A stretch of 64,000 nt of DNA from JANQIO01 sp043513815 (GCA_043513815.1 CP121313.1:310001-374000); one strand, 5' to 3'. Counted from the stretch's first letter, positions 33,048-42,441 are shown. Notes: a model not told the origin generated them from the sequence alone. Numbers and translations are program-made.

Positions 33048-33077
33048 GGGGGCTGACCCCGCTTGGGGTCTGTCCCC
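33048..33077. repeat. Hairpin repeat, GGGGacAGACCCC family, copy 3
   Basis: GGGGGCTGACCCC, loop GCTT, GGGGTCTGTCCCC. It lies 40 bases after copy 2 and about 100 bases before argF, in the 312-base gap between the outer-membrane gene and argF. Nothing else is recognisable in that gap. Confidence 0.6.
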
Positions 33078-33179
33078 AACCGCATGTCCCCAGCCGCAAG
33101 TCTCCCCGCTATTTCCAGCACCTTGGCAGCAGTCGGACTATTATGCTTAAGTGTGCGGTTTTCCCACGGAGAGTGCCCC

Positions 33180-34178
33180 ATGGCTGTTGATCTGAAAGGC
33201 CGTTCGTTCGTGAAGCTGCTGGACTTCGAGCCGGCGGAGATTCGCTACCTGCTCGATCTGTCGGAAGAGCTCAAGGCAGAGAAATATGCAGGCACCGAAA
33301 AGCCGCAGTTGTCCGGCAAGAATATCGCGCTGATCTTCGAGAAAACGTCGACTCGCACCCGCTGTGCCTTCGAAGTGGCCGCCTTTGACCAGGGTGCGAA
33401 TGTGACCATGCTGGCCGGCGGCTCGCAGATGGGTCACAAGGAATCGGTGGCCGACACGGCGCGGGTGCTAGGGCGCCTCTACGACGGTATCCAGTTTCGC
33501 GGCGCCCGCCAGGCCGATGTGGAAACCCTGGAGGAATACGCCGGGGTGCCGGTGTGGAACGGCCTCACTGACGAATTCCACCCCACCCAGATACTGGCCG
33601 ACCTGCTGACCATGGAAGAACATGGCGGCGGCCGCAGCCTGGAGCGCCTAAAGCTTGCCTATCTGGGCGATGCCCGCAATAACATGGGAAATTCGCTGAT
33701 GGTCGGTGCCGCCAAAATGGGCATGGACCTGCGCCTGGTCGGCCCCATGGATTTCTGGCCGGAAGAATCTCTGGTAGACGAGTGCCTGGCTATAGCTGCG
33801 GACACCGGCGCCAACATCGTGCTGACCGAAGACCTCGACGAGGGCGTAAAGGGTGTCGACTTTATTCACACCGATGTCTGGGTATCAATGGGCGAGGAGC
33901 CCTCGGCCTGGGCCGAGCGGGTGGCCATCATGACGCCCTACCAGGTGAATCTGGACGTGATGGAGCGCACCGGCAACCCCTCGGTGAAGTTCATGCACTG
34001 CCTGCCCGCCTTTCACAACAGCCAGACCGTCGTCGGCAAGCAGATTGCCGAGCAGTTCGGGCTCGACGGCCTCGAGGTCAACGACGACGTGTTCGAGTCG
34101 GACTACAACATCGCCTGGGACCAGGCCGAGAACCGCATGCACACCATCAAGGCGGTCATGGTAGCAACACTGGACTAG
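33180..34178 (+). CDS. argF: Ornithine carbamoyltransferase
   Basis: A 332-residue transcarbamylase. The carbamoyl phosphate motif STRTRCAFEVAA (about residue 57), the GHKESVADTARVLGR loop, ornithine-binding stretches FHPTQILADLLTMEEHGG and MVGAAKMGMDLRLVGP, and the C-terminal HCLPAFH are all present. It transfers the carbamoyl group to ornithine to give citrulline in arginine synthesis; a catabolic role (ArcB) cannot be fully excluded because that branch has the same length and motifs, but no arcA or arcC is nearby. The true start is the ATG at 33180; the longer frame upstream runs through hairpin repeats. Confidence 0.95.
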   Translation: MAVDLKGRSFVKLLDFEPAEIRYLLDLSEELKAEKYAGTEKPQLSGKNIALIFEKTSTRTRCAFEVAAFDQGANVTMLAGGSQMGHKESVADTARVLGRLYDGIQFRGARQADVETLEEYAGVPVWNGLTDEFHPTQILADLLTMEEHGGGRSLERLKLAYLGDARNNMGNSLMVGAAKMGMDLRLVGPMDFWPEESLVDECLAIAADTGANIVLTEDLDEGVKGVDFIHTDVWVSMGEEPSAWAERVAIMTPYQVNLDVMERTGNPSVKFMHCLPAFHNSQTVVGKQIAEQFGLDGLEVNDDVFESDYNIAWDQAENRMHTIKAVMVATLD

Positions 34179-34243
34179 TGACCGGCCTTCATATCACGCC
34201 CCGTGCTGGCGGCGGTTGCTTGCTGTCAGCAAAACGAATCCGC

Positions 34244-34273
34244 AAAAAAAAGGGCGACGTAATCACGTCGCCC
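34244..34273 (-). terminator. Rho-independent terminator of the sulfatase gene
   Basis: GGGCGACGT (34252-34260), loop AATC, ACGTCGCCC (34265-34273): a perfect 9-base stem. Eight A bases (34244-34251) become the U-tract on the minus strand, so it ends the sulfatase transcript. On the plus strand it may also help stop argF. Confidence 0.9.
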
Positions 34274-34293
34274 TGATGTGCCTTGCCTGAGAC

Positions 34294-35829
34294 TCAGGAG
34301 CCGGTGGCCTCCTGCATTTGCTCCATCACCTGGTCGATGCTGAAGCTGGCGGGTTTCTGGCGCGGCGGGAATTCCTTGAAGGTGCTCAGGAAGTCGGCCA
34401 CGTAGGCCTGGGCCGGCACCAGGAAGAACGCCCGCTCAATCATCCAGTCGTAGTAGGTGTTGGAGGTGCGGTAGCCACGCTCATAGGGGTCGCGCCGCAG
34501 GTTGAAAATCAGCGGCACGCGCAGCGGCGTCCAGGGCTCAATCCAGGCCCGCAGGGTGGCGTACTCCTTCTGCTCCATGAACATGATTTTCCAGTCGTCG
34601 TAGCGCAGCGCCGTCAGTTCGCCGCCATCCGAGAAGTAGAACACTTCGCTGCGCGGTCCCTCTTCGGCTTCGCCGGTGAGATGCGGCAGGAAGTTGTAGC
34701 CGTCCAGGTGCACTTTGTAGCGGCGGCCGATAGAGCGCACTCCGCCCTTCTTCAGGCGCTCCTTGATATCAGGTGAACCGGCTGCGGCCAGGTAGGTGGG
34801 CAGCCAGTCCATGTGGTGCATGACCTCGTTTGAGACCGCTCCTTCAGGGATTTTTCCGGGCCAGCGCACCATGGAGGGCACCCGCCAGCCGCCTTCCCAG
34901 TTGGTGTTCTTCTCCCCGAAAAACGGGGTCTGGCCGGCATCTGGCCAGGTGTTCATGTGCGGGCCGTTGTCAGTGGAGTAGTGGACAATGGTGTTGTCAG
35001 CAATGCCCAGCCGGTCCAGCGTTTCCAGCAACTCGCCCACGTGCATGTCGTGTTCCACCATGCCGTCTGCATATTCGTCCTGCCCCGAGATGCCGCGCAG
35101 GGACTCCTTCACGTGGGTCCGGAAGTGCATGCGGGTGCCGTTCCACCAGACATAGAAAGGCGTACCCTCGGCGTTGGCTTTCTCGATGAACTTGATGGCC
35201 GCGGCCACCGTCTCGTCATCGATGGTCTCCATGCGCTTTTTGGTCAGTGGGCCGGTGTCTTCGATGCGGCCATCGGCGAAGGAGTGGATAACGCCGCGAG
35301 GGCCGAAACGCTCGCGGAATTCCGCGTTCCGGGGGTAGTCGATGTTCTCTGGCTCTTCCTCGGCGTTGAGGTGGTAGAGGTTCCCCAGAAATTCATCGAA
35401 GCCGTGGTTGGTGGGCAGGTGCTCATCGCGGTCGCCGAGGTGGTTCTTGCCAAACTGGCCGGTGGTATAGCCGTAGGCCTTGAGCAGACCGGCGATGGTC
35501 GGATCTTCTTCCTGCAGCCCCAGCTCGGCACCCGGCAGCCCCACTTTGGACAGCCCGGTACGATAGACGCTTTGGCCGGTAATGTAGGAGGAGCGACCAG
35601 CGGTGCAGGATTGCTCGCCGTAGTAATCGGTAAACATCATGCCTTCTTTGGCGATGCGGTCGATGTTGGGGGTTTTGTAGCCAACCAGGCCAAAGGTGTA
35701 GGCGCTGATGTTGCTCTGGCCCACGTCATCCCCCCAGATCACCAGGATGTTGGGCTTGTCCTGGGCTTGTACTGTCATGCCAAACAGCAGGGCAAAGCCG
35801 GCTAGCAGCACATGTGTGAAATATCTCAT
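34294..35829 (-). CDS. Arylsulfatase-family sulfatase (secreted)
   Basis: A 511-residue sulfatase with a signal peptide (MRYFTHVLLAGFALLFGMTV, cleavage after VQA). The metal-binding aspartates lie in WGDD (residues 34-35). The formylglycine site is C75 in SCTAGRSSYITGQ, the cysteine type that needs a formylglycine-generating or anaerobic maturase; none is seen nearby. Other family stretches are KNHLGDRDEHLPTNHGFDEF and STDNGPHMNTWPD. It cleaves sulfate esters in the periplasm, probably from a marine polysaccharide or aromatic sulfate. The frame opens 54 bases upstream, but the ATG at 35829 begins the signal peptide. A strong terminator follows. Confidence 0.9.
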   Translation of the reverse strand: MRYFTHVLLAGFALLFGMTVQAQDKPNILVIWGDDVGQSNISAYTFGLVGYKTPNIDRIAKEGMMFTDYYGEQSCTAGRSSYITGQSVYRTGLSKVGLPGAELGLQEEDPTIAGLLKAYGYTTGQFGKNHLGDRDEHLPTNHGFDEFLGNLYHLNAEEEPENIDYPRNAEFRERFGPRGVIHSFADGRIEDTGPLTKKRMETIDDETVAAAIKFIEKANAEGTPFYVWWNGTRMHFRTHVKESLRGISGQDEYADGMVEHDMHVGELLETLDRLGIADNTIVHYSTDNGPHMNTWPDAGQTPFFGEKNTNWEGGWRVPSMVRWPGKIPEGAVSNEVMHHMDWLPTYLAAAGSPDIKERLKKGGVRSIGRRYKVHLDGYNFLPHLTGEAEEGPRSEVFYFSDGGELTALRYDDWKIMFMEQKEYATLRAWIEPWTPLRVPLIFNLRRDPYERGYRTSNTYYDWMIERAFFLVPAQAYVADFLSTFKEFPPRQKPASFSIDQVMEQMQEATGS

Positions 35830-36124
35830 GGAATCTTCCTCGATATTGGTGAGCAGGTTCCGGGGACACTGCAGGCGACCCATTACAGGTCGTGTCTCAG
35901 CGCCGAATAATAGACCAGCCGGGGCGGTTTCGCTTCAACAACATCCGCCTGGACAGTCTCTGTACAGTATTTGTGCAGTGGAAAAGTAAGCGCCACCCAA
36001 CCGCGTAGCCCTCGGGAATGCGCCGGTGCCTCAGCGTCGTTGGTAACGCGGGTGTGTATAATTCCCGCCAAACGCGCCCTTCGGCCAGTTGAGCGCGGCC
36101 CGGAATCTGAGAGAGCTTCACACG

Positions 36125-38797
36125 ATGTACCCCTTTGCGACACCCATCACAGGACGGCTGCTGCTGTGCCTGTCGGCCCTGTTCTTTTCCGCCTGCAGCC
36201 AGGATTCGGGGGATTCATCGCCTCCGGCCGTCGAGCCGCGTGAAGTGGGGGCGTTGTTGACCGCAGAGGAAGCCAGGTACCGCCGCGGGGTGGTCGCCGA
36301 GCCTTTTTACACCCTGGAGGTCGACCTCGACCGGGGGCCCGAGGTTTTCGCAGGCCGGGTCGATATTGCCTTCGACTATGGTCACGAGGCCCGGCCACTG
36401 ACCGTGGACTTCCGCAGCGGCACAGTCCTCTCGGTGGCGCTGGACGGCCAGCCGGTCGACTTCGAGTACAACGAGCATTTCATTACCCTGCCGATGGGGG
36501 TGATCAAGAGCGGCCCGCGGACCCTCAGCATCGAGTATGAGCACGCCTACAGCCAGGACGGTGCCGGTCTGTACCGCTACCAGGATCCTGAAGACGGACG
36601 CATTTACCTTTACACCGACTTCCAGCCCTACAGTGCCAATCGGCTGTTTCCGCATTTCGACCAACCAGACCTCAAGGCAACCTACGCATTGACCGTGCTG
36701 GCACCCGCGGGCTGGCAGGTGGTCAGCACTACTCGAGAGTCCAATATTGAAAAACAGGGCAATCAGTGGACCTGGACGTTCCCGGCCACACTGCCGCTCA
36801 GTTCGTACATCTTTGCCCTGCATGCCGGGGAATATGCGGTGTTTGAAGACGCCGAGTTCCGCTACCCCCTGCGACTGTTCGTCCGCCAGTCCATGGCGCG
36901 TTACGCGGATCCGGACTTCTGGTTTGAAATCACCCGCCAGGGCTTCGACTACTTCGACGACTATTTCGGCCTGCCTTACCCCTTCGAAAAGTACGACCAG
37001 CTTGTTGTGCCAGACTTTATTGCCGGTGCCATGGAGAATGTCGGCGCGGTCACCTTCAGCGAGAACAAGCTGTTCCGCGGAGAGGCCACCCGCCGGGAGC
37101 GGATGTACATCGCCAACGTCATCATGCACGAGATGGCGCATATGTGGTTCGGCGATATCACCACCATGGCCTGGTGGAACGGCCTGTGGCTGAACGAGTC
37201 CTTTGCCACCTACATGGCCGAGAAGGCATTGGCCGGCGGCACGGAATTCAAGGAAACCTGGCACCAGTTCTTTATTGGTGACAAGCAGTGGGCTTATGCA
37301 GAAGATCAGCGGGTGACCACCCATCCTATCGAGCTGCCTGTGCGGGATACCGAGGAGGCGACGACCAACTTCGACGGCATTACCTACGGTAAGGGGGCTG
37401 CGGTTTTGAAGCAGCTGGGATTTTACCTCGGTGACGACGTATTTCGCCGCGCTGTGCGTGACTACATTGCCACCAATGCCTGGGGCAACACTGAGCTTGT
37501 GGATTTCATGGCCGCAATGGCGGTGGCGGCGGATCGCAACCTCGATAACTGGACGCAGGAGTGGCTTTATGCCGCGGGCCTCAATACCGTCGAGGCGCGC
37601 TACCAGTGTGCCAACGACAAGCTTACTTCGCTGGTCCTGGAGCAAAGCACGCCGGCTGAGTACCCCACCCTGCGGGAGCAGCGCACGGTGGTGGCCCTGT
37701 TTGCCCGCGATGGCGAGCGACTGGTGCTGCAGCAACAGCAGCCAGTGACCTTCGATGGCGCCCGCACGCCCGTTGCCGATCTGGCAGGCGTCACCTGCCC
37801 TGACTTCGTCTACCCGAACTACGGCGACTACGCCTACATCAAGGTGGCACTGGACGAGCGTTCGCTGGCTACGCTGCGCGAGCACATCATGGGCCTGGAA
37901 GATCCTTTGCAGCGCAATATGGCGTGGTATGACCTTTACCAGATGATGCGCGATGCGCGCCTGGACCTGACCGACTACCTGGATATTCTCGCCGACAATA
38001 TCGCCGCCGAGACCGACCTTAACGTGGTGGCTGACCTGCTCAGCAACCTGCGCACGGGATTCAGCTACCTGTACCAGATCCCGGTCGGGGCGCAGTACCT
38101 GGCTGACTATGCTGAGCGTTTCGAGCCATTGCTGTGGCAGCAGGTGGCAAGCACCCGTGGTGATGCTCGCCAGCTTTGGCTGCAGGGCTATATCGAGGTG
38201 GCCAACAATGCCGCCGCCTGGCAGCGGCTGGAGGACCTTCTGCGGGGCGAACTGACATTGGAGAACTTTGAGCTGGACCAGGACCAGCGCTGGCGGATCA
38301 TCATGAAGCTGAGCGAACACCTCTGGCCCGAACATCAGGCGCTGGCGGCAGCGGAGCTGGGCCGGGACGCCAGCTCCCGGGGCAAGGAAAACGCGATACG
38401 CGCCGAGGTGTTGTCGGCGCGCGGCGAGTCCAAATACCAGTGGATGGGAAAGGCCACCGACGCCGGCCAGGATTACAGTTTGCGTCGCAGCCGCACCATT
38501 GCCGCCGGGCTGTTCCCTTCCAGCAGCCAGCGTTCCCTGGCCGCTCCCTACGCGGTGGAGATGCTGGCCCAGCTACCGCGGCTGGACCGTGAGCACGACA
38601 CTACGTTCAATGACCGGGTGAGCTACCAGCTACTGCCGCGGCTATGCACCGAGGAGAATGTGGCGCGCCTGACAGCGGCGGCGGAGCGCTACGACAACCT
38701 GAACCCGGCGATTGTGCGCGGCCTGCGAATCGCCGCCCAGGAAGACCAGCGCTGTGTCGATATTGGCGCTCGTCTGGCACCGGCGGAGGCCGGCTAG
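36125..38797 (+). CDS. pepN: M1-family aminopeptidase (PepN-like lipoprotein)
   Basis: An 890-residue zinc metallopeptidase with a lipoprotein signal (LSALFFSACSQ). The substrate-binding exopeptidase motif GAMENVGAVTF (about residue 300) and the zinc site HEMAHMWFGD followed by NESFATYM (about 335-365) are intact. The N-terminal beta domain (FYTLEVDLDRGPEVFAGRVD) and the long helical C-terminal domain (to LRIAAQEDQR) complete the fold. It removes N-terminal residues from peptides. Unlike cytosolic PepN, the lipobox suggests an envelope location, which would fit peptide scavenging. It is convergent with the photolyase gene. Confidence 0.93.
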   Translation: MYPFATPITGRLLLCLSALFFSACSQDSGDSSPPAVEPREVGALLTAEEARYRRGVVAEPFYTLEVDLDRGPEVFAGRVDIAFDYGHEARPLTVDFRSGTVLSVALDGQPVDFEYNEHFITLPMGVIKSGPRTLSIEYEHAYSQDGAGLYRYQDPEDGRIYLYTDFQPYSANRLFPHFDQPDLKATYALTVLAPAGWQVVSTTRESNIEKQGNQWTWTFPATLPLSSYIFALHAGEYAVFEDAEFRYPLRLFVRQSMARYADPDFWFEITRQGFDYFDDYFGLPYPFEKYDQLVVPDFIAGAMENVGAVTFSENKLFRGEATRRERMYIANVIMHEMAHMWFGDITTMAWWNGLWLNESFATYMAEKALAGGTEFKETWHQFFIGDKQWAYAEDQRVTTHPIELPVRDTEEATTNFDGITYGKGAAVLKQLGFYLGDDVFRRAVRDYIATNAWGNTELVDFMAAMAVAADRNLDNWTQEWLYAAGLNTVEARYQCANDKLTSLVLEQSTPAEYPTLREQRTVVALFARDGERLVLQQQQPVTFDGARTPVADLAGVTCPDFVYPNYGDYAYIKVALDERSLATLREHIMGLEDPLQRNMAWYDLYQMMRDARLDLTDYLDILADNIAAETDLNVVADLLSNLRTGFSYLYQIPVGAQYLADYAERFEPLLWQQVASTRGDARQLWLQGYIEVANNAAAWQRLEDLLRGELTLENFELDQDQRWRIIMKLSEHLWPEHQALAAAELGRDASSRGKENAIRAEVLSARGESKYQWMGKATDAGQDYSLRRSRTIAAGLFPSSSQRSLAAPYAVEMLAQLPRLDREHDTTFNDRVSYQLLPRLCTEENVARLTAAAERYDNLNPAIVRGLRIAAQEDQRCVDIGARLAPAEAG

Positions 38798-38814
38798 ACA
38801 GCTCGTCGCCCGTA

Positions 38815-40275
38815 TCAGCCGGCCTTCCTGATTTCGCCGTAGGCGTCCAGGGCCGCCTGGCGGGCGGCCTTGTGCTCTACCAGCGGTTGCGGGTAGTCCT
38901 GGCCCAGCTCGATGCCCGCGTCCTTCAGAATCTCCGCGGGTGCCGCCGAGGGTTCATGCAGGTACTTGTCGGGCAGCGCGGCAATTTCCGGCACCCAGCG
39001 GCGCACGTACTCACCGGCCTTGTCGAACTTTTCGCCCTGGGTGGTGGGATTGAAAATCCTGAAATAGGGCGCCGCATCGGCGCCGCTGCCGGCCACCCAC
39101 TGCCAGCTACAGGCATTGCTGGCAAGGTCTGCATCCACCAGCGTGTCCCAGAACCAGTCCTCGCCCGCCTGCCAGGGCAGCAGCAGGTGCTTGGTAAGAA
39201 ACGACGCCACCACCATTCGCACCCGGTTGTGCATGTAGCCGGTGTGCCATAGCTCACGCATGCCGGCGTCGACAATCGGGTAGCCGGTCTGGCCCCGCTG
39301 CCAGGCCTCCAACTGCCGCTTGTTGCCGAGCCAGGGGAACTCGGAAAACTGGTCCTTGAAGGCCGCTTCCGGAATGGTCGGGAAGTGGTGCAGCAGGTGA
39401 TAGGAGAACTCGCGCCATCCCAGTTCCGAGAGGAATTTCGCGACCTCGCTGTCCGAGCGCCGGCCATCTTCCACCGCATGCCAGATTTGGCGCGGGGAGA
39501 TTTCACCCCAGTGAATATGCGGCGACAGCCGGCTGGTGACATCCATGGCCGGGTGATTGCGGCCGTCGCTGTAGTTTTTGAGCCCGGTGTCCAGGAAGGT
39601 TTGCAGGCGCTTGGCGGCGCCCGCTTCCCCGGGCGTCCACAGGGATTCCCAGTCCTCGGCCCAGTTGGGTGCGGTCGGCAGCAGTTCCAGGCCACCGAGA
39701 CTCTGGGCCGAGGCCGCCTCCGGTCGCGGCGCGGGCAAGTCGGCAAAGACTCCGGCTTCCGCCCCGGGGCGGGGCGCGTTGGGGGTTTCCTGGCGGCGGC
39801 AGGCCTTCCAGAAGGGCGTGAATACCTTGAACGGCAGGCCGCTCTGGTTGGCGATCTGCTCGGGCTCGAACAACAGGGCGCCCGGGTAGCGTTTGAAGGC
39901 ACATTCGCCGGCCTCGAAGTGGTCGTGCACCGAGCGCTCGAGCTGCGCGGCCCAGGGTTCGTAGGCGCGGCTGCTGTAGATACCGGTGGCGCCGGTTTTC
40001 TCCACCAGCCAGTCCAGGATGGCCAGGGTCTCGCCGCTGTAGATCAGCAGTTCCCCGCCGCGCTCTTCGATGCTGGCCGCCAGCGAATCCAGGCTGTGGT
40101 GCAGCCACCAGCGGCTGGCGCCACCGGGTGCCCAGCGGCCGGCAGCGGCGGTGTCGAGGATAAACACCGGGACAATCGGCTGTCCGGTCTGGATGGCCGC
40201 GTGCAGGCCGGGTACGTCAGTCAGTCGCAGGTCGTTGCGAAACCAGTAGATCAGCGGTGGAGTATTTTTGGTCAT
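38815..40275 (-). CDS. phrB: Deoxyribodipyrimidine photolyase (class I)
   Basis: A 486-residue photolyase. The N-terminal antenna domain opens with PLIYWFRNDLRLTDVPGLHA and VPVFILDTAAAG; the FAD domain shows SPHIHWGEISPRQIWHAVED, GWREFSYHLLHHFP, GYPIVDAGMRELWHTGYMHN, RVRMVVASFLTKHLLLPWQA and FWDTLVDADLASNACSWQWV, the stretches that bind FAD and the pyrimidine dimer. It repairs UV-induced cyclobutane dimers using light, consistent with life in surface waters. It starts about 45 bases from the end of the alpha/beta hydrolase gene and runs in the same direction. Confidence 0.94.
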   Translation of the reverse strand: MTKNTPPLIYWFRNDLRLTDVPGLHAAIQTGQPIVPVFILDTAAAGRWAPGGASRWWLHHSLDSLAASIEERGGELLIYSGETLAILDWLVEKTGATGIYSSRAYEPWAAQLERSVHDHFEAGECAFKRYPGALLFEPEQIANQSGLPFKVFTPFWKACRRQETPNAPRPGAEAGVFADLPAPRPEAASAQSLGGLELLPTAPNWAEDWESLWTPGEAGAAKRLQTFLDTGLKNYSDGRNHPAMDVTSRLSPHIHWGEISPRQIWHAVEDGRRSDSEVAKFLSELGWREFSYHLLHHFPTIPEAAFKDQFSEFPWLGNKRQLEAWQRGQTGYPIVDAGMRELWHTGYMHNRVRMVVASFLTKHLLLPWQAGEDWFWDTLVDADLASNACSWQWVAGSGADAAPYFRIFNPTTQGEKFDKAGEYVRRWVPEIAALPDKYLHEPSAAPAEILKDAGIELGQDYPQPLVEHKAARQAALDAYGEIRKAG

Positions 40276-40319
40276 GCGCTAGATACGGCGCACGCCAGCG
40301 GCCGGTTTGGAGTGGCGGG

Positions 40320-41228
40320 CTACTTGCTGTCGGCGTGCGCCACCATTGGGTGGCTGCTGTCGCACAGGGCCTTCAGGTCGGCGGTGGTCATGGGGTCGCC
40401 GCGGCAGGTCTGGTCGCAGAAAGTGACCAGCAGTTGGGCCAGGTATTTACGCACGGCCTTGCCGAGTCCGCGGGTGCGGCGGTCCAGGAATTCCCGGCCG
40501 GTGGTGGGGTCACGGGGCGCGGCAAAGTTGAAGTGGCTGGCGCCTTCCACCAGCACCAGGTGGCGATCGCCGCGCTTGCCCTTGATGCCGCGCTCGAAGC
40601 TTTTTTCGACAGCCCAGGTGGAGCCCGCGTCCTTGCCCGCCAGGTGGGCCGTATCGGTATCCAGAATACCGTCGTGTGTGCCGCCCACCAGCAACAGGGG
40701 CATGTCGGGCTCCAGCGGCAGCACATCGCGCTTGCTCCAGCCCTGCTCCGGGTCGGCCAGCGCATGGCCGCCGTAGGCAAAGGCGCCGCACACCGCCGGG
40801 AACCAGTCGCGGTTGGCGTTCAACAGGGCCATGCGCCCGCCCAGCCCGTGTCCGCCCAGCACCATGCAGGACAGGTTCAGGTGGTTGGCGAGAACGCCGT
40901 TCTTGTTCAGTTTCTTGAGTGCCGAGAAAATGGCTGGCAGTGCGGGGCAGGAAGGCTTTTTGCCGTAGCGCTTGTGGCTTAGTCGCTTGCGCTGCAGGCC
41001 GGGTCCCGGTCGGACCTGGCCCGTCGAATCCTCGTGGATCCAGTTGTAGGTGACCACCACAGAACCGGCCTGGGCCAGTTCGGATGCCAGCCAGCCGTAG
41101 CTCTCCAGCGACAGGTCTTCATCGGGCAGCAGTATCACGACCGGGAACGGGGAGCGTTTGGAATCCGGCCGCAAGATACCCGTGCTGCGTTCCTCCACCG
41201 AATCGGTAAAGCGGCTTGGGTAGTACAC
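40320..41228 (-). CDS. Alpha/beta hydrolase-fold protein with degenerate nucleophile motif
   Basis: A protein of at least 302 residues related to dienelactone/PET-type hydrolases: FPVVILLPDEDLSLESYGWL near the start, the nucleophile elbow region VLGGHGLGGRMALL, an acid-bearing LLVGGTHDGILDTD and the histidine in VEGASHFNF. The elbow reads G-H-G-L-G-G where active enzymes have G-H-S-x-G-G, so the catalytic serine is missing. The first possible start is GTG at 41228, but convincing coding sequence (KTIKVRALYSSTRVAG, SPFDSLTLKVYYP) continues upstream to about 41411 without any ATG, GTG or TTG. The gene is therefore probably truncated or frameshifted at its 5' end, or inactive as an enzyme. Confidence 0.7.
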   Translation of the reverse strand: MYYPSRFTDSVEERSTGILRPDSKRSPFPVVILLPDEDLSLESYGWLASELAQAGSVVVTYNWIHEDSTGQVRPGPGLQRKRLSHKRYGKKPSCPALPAIFSALKKLNKNGVLANHLNLSCMVLGGHGLGGRMALLNANRDWFPAVCGAFAYGGHALADPEQGWSKRDVLPLEPDMPLLLVGGTHDGILDTDTAHLAGKDAGSTWAVEKSFERGIKGKRGDRHLVLVEGASHFNFAAPRDPTTGREFLDRRTRGLGKAVRKYLAQLLVTFCDQTCRGDPMTTADLKALCDSSHPMVAHADSK

Positions 41229-41609
41229 CTTGAGGGTGAGCGAATCGAAGGGCGATTGCGCCCCCGCTACCCGGGTTGAACTGTAAAGTGCCCTGACTTT
41301 GATCGTCTTGCCCCAGCGGGCACCGCCAACAGGCGCGGCCCCGGCTTTCCCCTGCGTGTCGCCGGCGACTAGCGCACCGGCATTCTTGTTTTTGACCCCA
41401 AATCGGGCTGCCTAGATTAGTGCTGGGGCTGGAGCTTGTAAACCCGGCGCTACCAGAGCCCGCTGTGCTTTCCCGAGACCGGGTGCACAGACCAGCGAGC
41501 CTGGACACTGAGTATTGGATCGAGAATCGTTATACAGGCAAACACTCGGACCGGACGCCGCCGTTTGCAGTATTGCCGGGCGCCCGTTTGGCGAGGAGCT
41601 AGGCCCTGA
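41229..41609 (-). other. Open upstream frame of the alpha/beta hydrolase, no start codon; then nothing recognised
   Basis: From 41411 down to 41229 the minus strand encodes hydrolase-like sequence in frame with the gene at 40320 but offers no standard start. A stop (TAG) closes the frame at about 41412-41414. From 41415 to 41609 I see no gene, terminator or repeat; this is also the space downstream of the TetR gene. Confidence 0.5.
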
Positions 41610-42308
41610 TTAGCGGTTTGCCTGCTGTCCGCAGAGCTTGCGAAACCCGGCTGCCATGAAGGGAATCATGTGGTCGTAGGCGGCCTCGAAATCAGACGAC
41701 GAACACAGGCCGCTGGAGAGGGCATCGATGCGGCCGGTATCAGCCAGCGTCAGGGTCAGGGCGCCGGACATGTTGTGATAGCACCAGTACAGGTCCTTGT
41801 CCGAGGCGCCGGGCAGGGCGACCCGCAGGGCATCAATGAACTCGTTGACCAGGTCGTCGAACATCTTTGACATCATGCGCCGGCCCCAATAGGGGCTGTT
41901 GTTGATGTACGCCACTAGCGCGAGATAGTGCCGCCAGCCCTCATCACCGGTTTCCTGTGCCAGTTCCAGGGGTCGCAGGAAGGCTTCGATGATCTGTTCC
42001 ACGCCGGGGCCACCGCTGCCAGCTTCATCCTGCACCTTGCGGAGTGCTTCGTGGCGTGCCTGGTTCAGGTAGCTGGAGCGACGCTCAAATACCGCGTTGA
42101 AAAGGTCGAGCTTCTTGCCGAAGTGGTAACTGGCCAGTGCTACATCCACTTTGGCCCCGCTGGCAATCTGTCGCAGGGTGACGCCGTCGTAACCGTGTTC
42201 GGCGAACAGTTGTTCCGCCACATCGAGTATTCGGTCGCGCTTGGCGCCACTGCGCGTGGCCGGGCTGTCGCCGGCGCGGGTTTTTTTGCTTTTAGAGGGT
42301 GCTGGCAT
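41610..42308 (-). CDS. TetR-family transcriptional repressor
   Basis: A 232-residue regulator. The N-terminal helix-turn-helix is classical: KRDRILDVAEQLFAEHGYDG then VTLRQIASGAKVDVALASYH and FGKKLDLF. The C-terminal part (RMMSKMFDDLVNEFIDALRV, YHNMSGALTLTLADTGRIDA) resembles the PsrA-type ligand domain that binds acyl-CoA or related molecules. It is divergent from the symporter gene, and an 18-base perfect palindrome lies between the two starts. The same half-sites recur before the TonB receptor. It most likely represses its own gene, the symporter and the receptor, and is released by a pathway intermediate. Confidence 0.9.
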   Translation of the reverse strand: MPAPSKSKKTRAGDSPATRSGAKRDRILDVAEQLFAEHGYDGVTLRQIASGAKVDVALASYHFGKKLDLFNAVFERRSSYLNQARHEALRKVQDEAGSGGPGVEQIIEAFLRPLELAQETGDEGWRHYLALVAYINNSPYWGRRMMSKMFDDLVNEFIDALRVALPGASDKDLYWCYHNMSGALTLTLADTGRIDALSSGLCSSSDFEAAYDHMIPFMAAGFRKLCGQQANR

Positions 42309-42363
42309 GCGCGTGTTATTGCTCTTGTCGCGTTCTAATCTTTCAGGCGATCTGTCAGACGTT

Positions 42364-42381
42364 TTTCAACAATTGTTGAAA
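42364..42381. promoter_or_regulatory. TetR operator 1 (perfect palindrome)
   Basis: TTTCAACAATTGTTGAAA is a perfect 18-base palindrome lying 56 bases upstream of the repressor start and 61 bases upstream of the symporter start. Its core TTCAACANNTGTTGAA recurs at 43922-43937 and 43954-43969. Confidence 0.85.
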
Positions 42382-42403
42382 TGTCGCCAATTGGCATTAT
42401 AGT
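42376..42403 (+). promoter_or_regulatory. Promoter of the symporter gene
   Basis: -35 TTGAAA (42376-42381), 16-base spacer, -10 TATAGT (42398-42403). The -35 lies inside operator 1, so repressor binding would block polymerase. The expected transcript leader is about 32 bases. Confidence 0.7.
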
Positions 42404-42441
42404 GAGCCGGCATAAAAAAGCGAGCGGGGAGCCACCCACCG

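Noticed and set aside
36215..38335. 706-residue minus-strand ORF
   Set aside because: Antisense to the M1 aminopeptidase, whose motifs are intact; no start signal or family features.
41119..41508. 129-residue minus-strand ORF upstream of the alpha/beta hydrolase
   Set aside because: Its residues are an out-of-frame reading of hydrolase coding sequence; the in-frame reading is the protein-like one.
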